Below, piece after piece: positions 1 through 7,657 of a stretch of DNA of 14,291 nt. The DNA is from Entrophospora sp. SA101 (taxonomy: Eukaryota > Glomeromycota > Glomeromycetes > Entrophosporales > Entrophosporaceae). The DNA is taken from NCBI GenBank assembly GCA_958430865.1, contig CAUDNR010004058.1, positions 42,668 through 56,958 on the forward strand, in the 5' to 3' direction. Each line of letters begins with the position of its first letter. The stretch's first letter is position 1. The position numbers and the translations under genes are program-made. The notes under the pieces were generated by a model. It saw nothing but the letters and a program-made list of their open reading frames with translations. It had not been told where the DNA came from and did not search any database.

Positions 1-538
1 TGTATCACCATTAAAGGTCACATGATATAAAATTTTATTGCATTTTTGAGCATAACTTACAATTTCTGAGTTTTGATATTTTTCCCAAAATTGGCCACGA
101 GGCGCAGCAAGTTGCGGGACTAGGTTACTTGCACCATACCAATAAAGGCATGATTCGATTATTACCTCATGTATTTGTGAGAAAATAAGAATAAGAATTT
201 TTAAAATGTTCAATATTTATTAATTAATTGCCAATTCACCTATTACTATCAAAATCTCACTTTTCCTCTATATAATAAAGTATTCTGAAATTACGAGATT
301 TTTTGTCTTTTTAAAAACTGTTTTATTTTATTCTTTCACATGATTTTTTTTTTAAATTACATATTGTGTATGTGCTAACTTTTCATGACGATTCTTACGC
401 ATTTAGAGGTTTTTATATGATGATCGCCCCAAAATTTATTTAATAAAATGCTCTGATTCGTAGATGGATCAGCAATTAATGATTTAAATCAAGGATAAGA
501 TACAAGAACAAGTAGTGCAAGATAATTTCTTATGAAAA
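1..538. other. AT-rich intergenic stretch, no gene seen
   Basis: No supportable coding region is visible on either strand. Positions 90-130 are locally GC-richer (around CCACGAGGCGCAGCAAGTTG) and contain a weak inverted motif, GCAGCAA/TTGCGGG. This looks like a worn repeat end, but no partner copy is present in the window. The rest is simple A/T-rich sequence. Confidence 0.5.
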
Positions 539-622
539 ATGATAGAGTTGCAAGGGAGAGAATGTACGGCCCCTGGATCATTTAATGTACGCCCCTATAC
601 TTTGGCTCTACCAGGTGAAAAA

Positions 623-1162
623 CTATTTATTACTATTGTTATAATCTATTATTTCGTTAGAATTGTAGTCGTTACCATCACTACTCATGATTTTATTTTT
701 TTCTTTAGTTTTAAACACAATCCAAGCCTTTATCGCGCCTATGGTTCTGACATCGGGTTTCATTTTTTCATTATAAAAACTTTCAATAGCCTTAAATCCA
801 ATAACTTTTATTTTTGTTTGTTTTTTAAGATCTCTTATAACTTCATTAATCATATCTGATCTAGTATGATCATTTTCTTCCATAGTTTCATTGAAAAGGT
901 TCTTAAAATTTTGCACAATTTCAGAATTTGAAGACGATGATCGATTCGAAGCTGGAACAAATAAATACAAAATGGTTAGCCTGGATCATTGACATGAAAG
1001 GCTTGAAAAAAAAATAAAACGCTTACCTTGAGAACTATTTGTCAATTCACTTGAAGCATCTCCCGAAATTTGTTTTTGTTGCATCTCTTCGATAGCAATT
1101 GAATTTTTCAGTAAGGTCATCAAATTTTCGATTAACGTCTTCGGACAGAAGTTTCTGCGCAT
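623..1162 (-). CDS. Hypothetical protein, two exons, lysine/glutamate-rich
   Basis: I do not recognise this family. The second exon (951 down to 623) encodes about 109 residues, charged and probably helical, beginning SNRSSSSNSEIVQNF and containing GFKAIESFYNEKM and an Asn-rich end. A good intron lies at 1026-952 (GTAAGC donor, TTCCAG acceptor), and splicing joins GCT in phase 1 to an upstream exon that ends SSELTNSSQ. In that frame a Met at 1120 gives about 140 residues and a Met at 1162 about 154. Further upstream another frame (1193 to about 1108) reads as a better coiled-coil segment (SLKDAQKLLSEDVNRKFDDL) after a possible acceptor at 1194-1196. The true gene may therefore be longer and carry a frameshift near 1096-1108. 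No known domain can be named. It may be a pseudogene. Confidence 0.4.
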
Positions 1163-1193
1163 CTTTTAGTGAAGTAAGAGTGATATCGGTTTC

Positions 1194-1810
1194 CTGTTTT
1201 AATGTACAGAGCAAAGCATGCAATTACAATGATTAGATAAACTGGGAATTTTCCTTCGATAATCCACAATAGTTTTCTTATAAACCTAGAAAAGTATTCT
1301 CATATAAACAATTATTATTTGCTTGCTTTATCAGTTATTGATAAAAAGAAAAGAAAAGTTTAAATTTGTCAGTATAATGATAAGTTATTATTAATAAAAA
1401 GGACTATTTATTTGCAATTTTATCAGTTAATTAATTATCTCACATTTCCGTTTTAATTCCACATTTACAAGTTACTATAATAATAATGATAAACGACATC
1501 ATGGAAAAAATCCGGATTGCTTATTTGCTTTTATGAAATAAACTGATTTTTATGGAATGATAACCATAATCAATAGAAATATTCTGGAGTGTCATTTTTT
1601 TCAGGGATAATAAAAGCAATAAATACTTAATTAATCTTTCAATAATATATTATCTTAAAACTTTTATGTAAAAATAATCCTTGACTGTAATCAACTAATG
1701 ATTGATTAATTCATAACCTTTTCTGATGATTATGGTTTGGCCAATATTTAATTATTAATTAGGAGCCCCTTTTAGTTTTGCTATATTGCTTGTAGGGACG
1801 TCTCAAGTAG
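1194..1810. other. AT-rich non-coding stretch
   Basis: No reading frame of convincing composition is visible on either strand. The sequence is dominated by ATTAATTA and AATAATAA words. A hydrophobic frame around 1215-1255 on the minus strand is short and could be intron or chance. Confidence 0.5.
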
Positions 1811-1836
1811 TGTAGTTGTATACGGTGATTTTAGTT
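1811..1836 (+). repeat. Left copy of short repeat flanking the minisatellite
   Basis: The motif TGTAGTTGTATACGGTGATT and its continuation match 2415-2440 with only a few differences over 26 bases. The copies are in the same orientation and bracket the TTCGAA-rich array. The similarity may continue loosely through a GACTGTG/GACTCCA segment. The motif faintly resembles a tRNA A-box region, but no tRNA fold can be supported. Confidence 0.5.
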
Positions 1837-1919
1837 TGAACATTATTGACTGTGTGCCAGATTCGGTGACACTGTAATAGAATAAAATTTCTATTTGTAA
1901 TAGCAAATAGTAATACAAA

Positions 1920-2330
1920 TTTTTGTTTCGTTTCGTTTATTCGAATTATTTATTGTTTGTTTATTATTATTATTCAAAACTATTATTATTCGTTTATTAT
2001 TCGAATTATATCATTCGTTTATTATTATTATTATTTGAATTGTTATTATTATCATTCGTTTATTCGAATTGTTATCAATCGTTTATTCGAATTGTTATCA
2101 TTCGTTTATTCGTTTATTCAAATTATCATTTATTTATTCGAATTATTACCGTCCTTTATTTTATTCAAATTATTTCTCGTTTTATTCGAATTATTGGTTT
2201 TTATTTAGTCGAATTTTTTCGTTTATTCGTTTATTTTGAATTTCGAATTATTCGTTTATTCGTTTATTTTGAATTTCGAATTATTCATTTACTCGAATCA
2301 TTCGTTTATTCATTTATTCGAATAAGCTTC
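1920..2330. repeat. TTCGAA/TTTATTCG minisatellite
   Basis: This is an irregular tandem array built from TTTATTCGAATTRTTAT-like words with frequent palindromic TTCGAA and ATTCGAAT cores. Around 2219-2286 there is a near-exact tandem pair of about 33 bp (CGTTTATTCGTTTATTTTGA and continuation through TTTCGAATTATT). Long open frames across it (for example 1923-2369) consist of Phe, Ile, Leu, Tyr and Arg repeats and are products of the repeat, not genes. The 5' portion is simpler (TTATTATTATT), suggesting a microsatellite that grew into a minisatellite. Confidence 0.8.
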
Positions 2331-2414
2331 CAATTTAATTCGAGTACTCAAATTCATAACGAGAAATAAATTATCCGAATAAACCTTATTTGAATAGAAA
2401 CCCTAATCAAGCGG

Positions 2415-2440
2415 TATAGTTGTATATAGTGATTTTAATT
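2415..2440 (+). repeat. Right copy of short repeat flanking the minisatellite
   Basis: This is the partner of 1811-1836 in the same orientation (TATAGTTGTATATAGTGATT and continuation). Together they suggest either a duplicated flank or that the array expanded inside one copy of a dispersed repeat. Confidence 0.5.
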
Positions 2441-2647
2441 TAGTTTCCAATTTGGTTGACTCCATAATAAATAATTCAGATCGCATGCTTGCAAAATATT
2501 TATAGACTATAAATAATTACAACATTAAAGTTTTGCAGCCGATGACTTTTACGACAGAATGTCATGCCGAATTTATGTAATGCTAATTTAATATTAATTT
2601 TTTTAAAAAAAATCTAAATGTATTAATATATTTGTGATGCATGTTCG

Positions 2648-2713
2648 TAGCTGTTGTGCGTGAAAATGAAATTTTATTTCAATTTCACACAGTTTCGCAT
2701 ACAACATAGCTAA
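2648..2713. repeat. Inverted repeat (foldback) upstream of the kinase gene
   Basis: The arms TGCGTGAAAATGAAAT (2657-2672) and ATTTCAATTTCACACA (2676-2691) pair at 14 of 16 positions around a 3-base TTT loop. Outside them, TAGCTGTTG on the left and CAACATAGCTA on the right continue the symmetry with gaps. It lies less than 70 bases upstream of the kinase ATG, so it could be a tiny foldback element or could sit in the 5' UTR or promoter. No function is shown. Confidence 0.6.
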
Positions 2714-2769
2714 AAAAAGTTCTTTAGAAGAAATTTTTTTTTTGACAATATAATAACAAACTACAAAAA

Positions 2770-4581
2770 ATGTTAAAGATGGGAAACACTTTAAATAAAA
2801 ATAAGCATCATGACGATACTTCTACTGGCAAAAATGATGATGATGAATATTCAGATAAAAGGGATGAATATTACGGGGAATGTCCACTCTGCAATAGATA
2901 TAATACTGATGATTCATGGTGCCAATCATGTGGTCCAAGGCTGTTAACTGAAGGATGGACTAGTGGCAATGAAACATTAGATGAGTTAATTAAAAGTACA
3001 CAACTTAAAGCAACAAGATATGATTATGATTATTATCTTCAATGGGTTCCTTATAATGATTTAACAAATATTGAAAAGATAGGTGAAGGTGGTTTTACAA
3101 CTATATACAAAGCTACTTGGTTAAATGGTGATAAATATATAAATGATAGTGATGAAAAAACTAGTGAAGATAGGACTGTGACATTAAAAAAATTATATGA
3201 TTCGCAGAATATTCCTGGTGAATTTATTAATGAGGTAAATTATTTTATTTTCTGATTTTTTAAATATTATTCTGATATTCAATATTTTTTTTTTTATAGT
3301 TTAGAAATTATGTTACATTTTATTGTAAATCATTTATAAATCATATTTATGGATTAACACAAGATCCAGCTACAAATAAATATATCTTTGTAATGAAATA
3401 CATGAAAGGTAGAAGTTTCCAAGATTATGAAGATCCATATATTAGAAATGAAAAATATGGAGAATGTCCAACCTGCAATAGATATAATACTTATTATTCA
3501 TGGTGTCAATCATGTGATCCAAAACTATTAACTGAAGGATGGACTAGTGGCAATAAAACATTAGATGAGTTGATTAAAAGTACACAACTTGAAGCAAATT
3601 ATTATAATAATTATCATCATCTTCAATGGATTCCTTATAATGATTTAAAAAATATTGAAAAGATAGGTGAAGGTGGGTTTGCAACTATATACAAAGCTAC
3701 TTGGTTAAATGGTGATAAATATATAAATGATGATGATGAAAGAACTAGTGAAGATATGACTGTGGCATTAAAAAAATTACATGATTCACAGAATATTTCT
3801 GATGAATTTCTTAATGAGGTAAATTATTTTATTTTTTTATTTATTTTTAAATTTTAAATATTATTGATTATTATTGTTGTAATTAAATATTTTGTTTATT
3901 ATTTAGTTCAAAAATTATATGAAGTTTCATGATAAATCTTGTATAATTCATATTTATGGATTAACACAAGATCCAATTACAAAAGAATATATATTTGTAC
4001 TGGAATATATGGAAGATGGAAGTCTTCAAAATTATTTAACAAAAGATTTTAAAATTTTAGAATGGATAGATAAAATTGAAATTCTTTATAAAATTATTAA
4101 TGGTTTAAAAGATGTTCATAAAAAAGAAATTATTCATCATGATCTTCATAGTGGCAATATTCTTCAAGAAAATCTGAGTTCATTGATTGCAGACTTGGGA
4201 TTATCATGCACAGCTAGTCAAACATCATCATCAAACAAAAATGATATATGTGGAGTATTACCATACATTGCACCAGAAGTTTTAAATGAGAAACCATATA
4301 CAAAAGCATCAGATGTATACAGTTTTGGAGTTCTGATGTCTGTAATATCAACTGGTCAACAACCATTTAATAATTTTGCACATGATGAATATCTTGCAAT
4401 TAATATATGTAAGGGTGCAAGACCTGGATTTTCAAACAATACACCAAAATTCTATATTGAACTAGCATTCAAATGCATGGATGCTAATCCAGATAAACGT
4501 CCAAATGCTGAAGAAATTTGTAAGATTATTTATAATTGGTTTAATCATTTGGAAAAGAGTTTAAAAAAATGGACAAAATAA
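2770..4581 (+). CDS. Protein kinase (TKL-like, CxxC zinc ribbon) with an internal tandem duplication
   Basis: Three exons, 2770-3234, 3300-3818 and 3907-4581, join in phase 0 through GTAAAT..TATAG and GTAAAT..TTTAG introns to give 552 residues. Residues 36-198 hold a zinc ribbon (C38, C41, C51, C54), GWTSGN, a glycine loop (IGEGGF, 104-109), a beta-3 lysine (K140) and the following strands as far as a KYMKGRSF-type hinge. Then everything starts again: a second ribbon (C211, C214, C224, C227), GEGGF at 278-282, K313, and a full kinase domain with IIHHDL (D407, N412; HHD instead of HRD), DLG (D424), APE (450-452), DVYSFG (464-469) and R526. The protein thus has a partial N-lobe followed by a complete, probably active serine/threonine kinase. 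Both repeats carry an intron after the same Asn-Glu. The first Met is used here; Met4, followed by GNTLN, could instead start an N-myristoylated form. The partner and pathway are unknown. Confidence 0.85.
3235..3299 (+). other. Kinase intron 1
   Basis: The donor GAG|GTAAAT and the T-rich tract ending TTTTATAG|TTT are clear. Removing it keeps the frame and restores HIYGLTQDP directly after the alpha-C region. Its position matches intron 2 exactly, as expected if the duplicated unit included it. Confidence 0.85.
3819..3906 (+). other. Kinase intron 2
   Basis: The donor GAG|GTAAATTATTTTATTTT has the same first bases as intron 1, and the acceptor is ATTTAG|TTC. The shared donor end and diverged middle support descent of both introns from one ancestor by segmental duplication. 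Confidence 0.85.
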
Positions 4582-4724
4582 AATTTGATCCTTCAACAAT
4601 TACTGGAGTAATTCATCCAAATGCAGTTTATACTAGCAGATTTTTAAATTTTACAAACCTTCCCCAACCTGTGAACTCCAATAAAGTAACAATTATTGGT
4701 AATAATAATGGTAATTATCATTAA
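4569..4724 (+). pseudogene. Out-of-frame C-terminal tail of the kinase
   Basis: Directly after and overlapping the kinase stop, another frame reads MDKIKFDPS, then IHPNAVYTSRFLNFTNLPQP, and ends at TAA 4722-4724. To my knowledge Rhizophagus kinases of this family commonly end in a very similar tail (the pattern YTSRxLNFxNLPxPxNS). The kinase frame leaves this tail at an A7 run (4563-4569), and a single-base change in run length would join the two. It is either a real frameshift that shortens the protein by about 50 residues, or a homopolymer sequencing error. It is not an independent gene. Confidence 0.65.
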
Positions 4725-5005
4725 TTATTCAATTATTAATTTTAAACTTTAGTATCAATATTAACATTATTATGTTATAAATTATAGTTTCTCATCTAAT
4801 GGATATAAATATTTAGATTAATTTGATTATTTATGTTTAATAATAATATTATATAAAGGTAATAACTTCTCACAATTATCATATCTTTGGATTTTTCTTT
4901 TCATTTTGAAATTTGGATGTCAAATATGCACACTAAAATAATGATTTTTGATAAACAAATAAATGTAATTTTTAATAATCATACATAATTGCAGTAAAGA
5001 GGAAA
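4725..5005. other. AT-rich intergenic stretch
   Basis: Nothing coding is seen. It probably holds the kinase 3' UTR and polyadenylation region; several TATAAA/AATAAT words occur, but no single signal can be chosen. Confidence 0.4.
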
Positions 5006-5152
5006 ATGGCTAGAATGGCACCCACAAGAAATGTGATCAGGATATATAGTGTAAAATCTAAAGAAGATGTTGTTTAGTATAAAGAATTGTTTAATGATGT
5101 GGAAAATAATTTTGAAAGCATAAATATACCTTTGTGGAAATTGATATTATGA
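5006..5152 (+). pseudogene. Possible broken short ORF
   Basis: From ATG 5006 the frame reads MARMAPTRNVIRIYSVKSKE and so on to a TAG at 5075-5077. The same frame continues with protein-like composition (YKELFNDVENNFESINIPLW) to TGA 5150-5152. An acceptor-like TTGCAG ends at 4994. It could be an exon remnant with one in-frame stop. I do not recognise it, and chance is a real alternative. Confidence 0.2.
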
Positions 5153-5207
5153 TTTAAATATAAATAAATTGGAAATAATTGTATTAACATTGTTTGCATT
5201 TAGAGAT

Positions 5208-5365
5208 GCGATCCGCGGATATCCGTCATTTATCTCAAAAAATCAATCCGTAATCCGTTAATTGCTCAAAAAATACATCCGTCGGATTCAAACGGATTAT
5301 CCGGATCATCCGTGAAATTGAACGGATCACCCGGATTGTACGGATCATCCGCGGTTTGAACGGAT
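5208..5365. repeat. Subterminal cluster of CGGAT/ATCCG motifs
   Basis: By hand count there are eight CGGAT and eight ATCCG pentamers, several overlapping as palindromes (ATCCGCGGAT, ATCCGGAT). Clustered short subterminal motifs are the usual binding sites of hAT transposases, and this is the likely role here. The right end of the element keeps only one or two clean copies. Confidence 0.75.
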
Positions 5366-5449
5366 AATTCAGCAATATTAGTATAAAATGTTACAAAAAG
5401 AGTAGTAATGCTAGTAATTTATGACAATTCATTTATATTTATTATAAAG

Positions 5450-5814
5450 TTAATTCAGTGGGTGAATACATTCAACACAACTTGCATTTCTTTTTAAAAA
5501 CAAAATTCGTTTAATTAAATTTCCTGCAGATCCATCTGTTACATACAAGTCTTTTCAGTTGTAATTGGTACTTGGCATTCTGAACCTTTTTTACCACTAG
5601 GTAAATTTATTTCTGCAAACCAATTCCACACCCAACTTTTTTTTAATGGTACCTTTTTTAGTTTGTGTTTAGTAATTTTAGTCTGTTCATTAGAAATTAC
5701 ATTTAATACATTTCCATCCAACTCTTCTTCTGAATCTATATAGGTAGGTTCACTCTCATTATCATTACCATTATCATTGCCATTGTAATTATATTTGTTA
5801 TTATCATTATTCAT
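5450..5814 (-). pseudogene. hAT/BED-type transposase N-terminal fragment, frameshifted
   Basis: The frame starts at ATG 5814 with an Asn/Asp-rich leader (residues 1-30) and a Lys-rich stretch, then KKSWVWNWF (59-66), which resembles the aromatic start of a BED zinc finger, and Cys at 80 and 90. The frame stops at 5539-5541, but a -1 frame continues with TDGSAGNLIKR and ends at 5450-5452. BED fingers usually need a further zinc-ligand pair followed by the catalytic RNase-H fold; neither is present. It is therefore a relic inside the element at 5201-6113. Family assignment rests on the SWVWNWF motif and the context. Confidence 0.6.
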
Positions 5815-6113
5815 TGTAAGTAATCTTACAAACTAGTAAAGAAACAACAGCATCAAAAAATGAATTAGATAAAGATGATAAAAAGTATTATATATTTTAA
5901 AAATTTTTTTTTTGATGTTACATTATTATTTGTACTATATAGTACATAAAAAATTTTTTTTATTCACATGATATTTTATTTACACAAATCATCCAGACAT
6001 CCTATAATTTCTAAAATTTCAATCCGCAATCTGTTAGCACTTTAAAAAAGCCATCCATCCATCTGGATTGTTTTGCGGATATCCAGATTGACCATCCACA
6101 GATCGCATCTTTA

Positions 6114-6580
6114 AATAAATAATAGTGATAATATTATAGTAATAAAATAATAAATAGTAGAGTAATAATAATACCAGCAAGTTTAGTACCATCTGAAAAG
6201 TTTTTTCATCAACTGGGATTTATTTAAGTTCTTAGGCAGCTAAGCCATTTAAGCCAGCTAAGGGCTAACATCACTATTAGTCAGTCATTCATTTACAATG
6301 AAATTATGTGTAAAAAGAAAATTTGCAGCAACCATATCTGTTTGTGGCAGCCTGTAGCAATTTACATTTTATCATGAGTACAATAATGCACAAATAAGAA
6401 ATAATTAACAGTTATAGGAATATTCAGATAGATGAGATTTTCTTATCATTATAAATAAGTTATTATTTTTAAAAGAATAAAGAATAACTTATATTTTTAC
6501 TACAATTAAAGTATTTGTTTATAGGAAAGTGCTTAATTAGTTTTGAAGTAATTCTTCACAAATTCTTTTACAATGCCATA
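6114..6580. other. Non-coding stretch with one diverged 19-bp repeat word
   Basis: No gene is seen. At about 6322-6360 the sequence TTTGCAGCAACCATATCTGT and its continuation resemble the minisatellite unit at 7332-7435 on the far side of the 733-bp element. Around 6236-6270 there is a small AAGCCATTTAAGCC/GGCTAA cluster. Confidence 0.4.
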
Positions 6581-6588
6581 GCCATTTA
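6581..6588 (+). repeat. Left target-site duplication GCCATTTA
   Basis: GCCATTTA directly precedes the left terminus TAAGGCTC and is repeated exactly at 7322-7329. Eight bases is the usual hAT duplication length. The match can be read as 10 bp (AGCCATTTAT) if the terminal T/A is assigned to the target. Confidence 0.8.
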
Positions 6589-7321
6589 TAAGGCTCCAAA
6601 CGAATCAATGAAATTCAAACTGATTCGAATATATAATTTGATTTGATTCAATTCAAACAGATTTGAATATATAATTTGATTCAAACAGATTCGATTTCAA
6701 ATTGATTTGATTTGATTCGAAGGGATTTGAATATATAATTTGATACAATTCAAAAAATCTTTATTTTAATGTATATTTTATAATTTTATTTACAAAATTT
6801 TTTTTTATTTTATATTTATTTTAGTATAAATATTGTAAAATTCAAAAAAAAATAGTATTATTTTATTATTTTAGATTTAATGAATTGTACAACTGTAAAT
6901 CGTTACTTTTTTACTTATTATTAATAATATAGGTCATATGACCATTAATATTAATAATGAGAAATCTTTAATTATTAAAAATTTGAATAAATATCATATC
7001 AAGAAGAATTTTATTATCAATCATTAAACCATTCTTAGATCTCAATCTATTAGTATTCATTAAATGGAGGCACACTAAATGAGATTCACTGTGTAATATA
7101 AATTTAAATTATCAAATCAAAAATATAAATTTGATATGATGTTAAAAAAATTTTAGGAATATGGTTTGATTCAAATCAATTTGAATCGAGTCATGAATCA
7201 AATTGAATTGAACCAAATCCTGTTTTTTTGAATTCGAATCAAATCAAATTGACTACAGATCGAATTGAATTGAATCAAATCACTCTCAAATTCGATTCAA
7301 TTCGATTCGTTCAGAGCCTTA
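6589..7321. mobile_element. Non-autonomous hAT-type element (MITE-like)
   Basis: The left end is TAAGGCTCCAAACGAATCAA. The right end on the minus strand is TAAGGCTCTGAACGAATCGA, matching at 17 of 20 bases. Both ends fit YARNG, and the element is bounded by the perfect 8-bp duplication GCCATTTA. Subterminal words GATTYGAATATATAATTTGAT recur three times (6622, 6660, 6724), and GATTCAATT/GAATTGAAT words fill the right arm from about 7160. No transposase frame exists, so it must have moved with a transposase supplied in trans. A near-perfect palindrome sits at its centre (about 6915-6960). Confidence 0.88.
6915..6960. repeat. Central palindrome of the hAT-type element
   Basis: The perfect 12-base core GGTCATATGACC (6932-6943) is continued on both sides by matching TTATTATTAATAAT/ATTAATAATRA arms with few mismatches. 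It lies within about 20 bases of the element midpoint (6955), so the whole element could fold back on itself. Confidence 0.7.
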
Positions 7322-7329
7322 GCCATTTA
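7322..7329 (+). repeat. Right target-site duplication GCCATTTA
   Basis: An exact copy of 6581-6588, directly after the right terminus GAGCCTTA. Confidence 0.8.
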
Positions 7330-7331
7330 TA

Positions 7332-7435
7332 ACAGCTGTATCTGCTTGTGGCAACCACATCTATCTGTGGTAGTCGTATCTATTTACAGCAGCTGCATCT
7401 ATTTGTAGCAGTTGTATCTATTTGCAGCAGCCATA
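7332..7435 (+). repeat. 19-bp minisatellite (GCAGYYGTATCTATTTGTA)
   Basis: About five to six diverged units run in tandem. The clearest begin at 7389, 7408 and 7427, exactly 19 bp apart. A 19-base period breaks any reading frame, so this is not a protein repeat. Confidence 0.7.
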
Positions 7436-7623
7436 AATATTTTATAATGGTGGTTACCATTGCAGCAAATAATTAATCATGGCAGGTGTCTTTAATTGAG
7501 ATAAACCAAGAGATGAAGAAGGTAAATATTTATCAAAAAAGTATGTCATATTTATATATGAAGTTGAAATTAAAACCCCAAAGTCAAAATGTTTCAATTT
7601 GAGGCAAATACATAGTAATGACC

Positions 7624-7657
7624 CTATTTTGACCAGATCTGCAAATGGTCAAAATAG
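7624..7657. repeat. Perfect 12-bp inverted repeat
   Basis: CTATTTTGACCA (7624-7635) and TGGTCAAAATAG (7646-7657) are exact reverse complements around a 10-base loop. A second, wider pair (ATGAAGTTGAAA near 7558 and TTTCAACTTCAT near 7658) encloses it. It overlaps the first ATG of the ORF at 7645 and may be an element end rather than a regulatory hairpin. Confidence 0.7.

Larger units (their letters stand above)
5201..6113. mobile_element. hAT-like element relic with inverted ends
   Basis: The left end TAGAGATGCGATCCGCGGAT and the right end, read on the minus strand as TAAAGATGCGATCTGTGGAT, match at 17 of 20 positions and both fit the hAT terminal pattern YARNG. Subterminal CGGAT/ATCCG motifs are dense on the left (about 5208-5365) and eroded on the right (5995-6100). 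The interior carries a broken BED-type transposase fragment. The 8-bp flanks (TTTGCATT and AATAAATA) do not match, so the target duplication has decayed or the ends belong to recombined copies. At 913 bp it is far too short to be autonomous (hAT transposases are usually over 600 residues). Confidence 0.75.

Noticed and set aside
539..859. 106-codon plus-strand frame
   Set aside because: It overlaps the better-composed minus-strand exon at 623-951 and is Phe/Ile-rich, as expected for the antisense of a Lys/Asn-rich exon.
1811..1880. tRNA gene or SINE head at the left minisatellite flank
   Set aside because: A-box-like and B-box-like words can be imagined, but no acceptor, anticodon or T stem pairs convincingly.
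1923..2369. 148-codon open frame on the plus strand
   Set aside because: It is a translation of the TTTATTCG minisatellite; the residues are almost only F, I, L, Y, R and S, and an overlapping frame is equally open.
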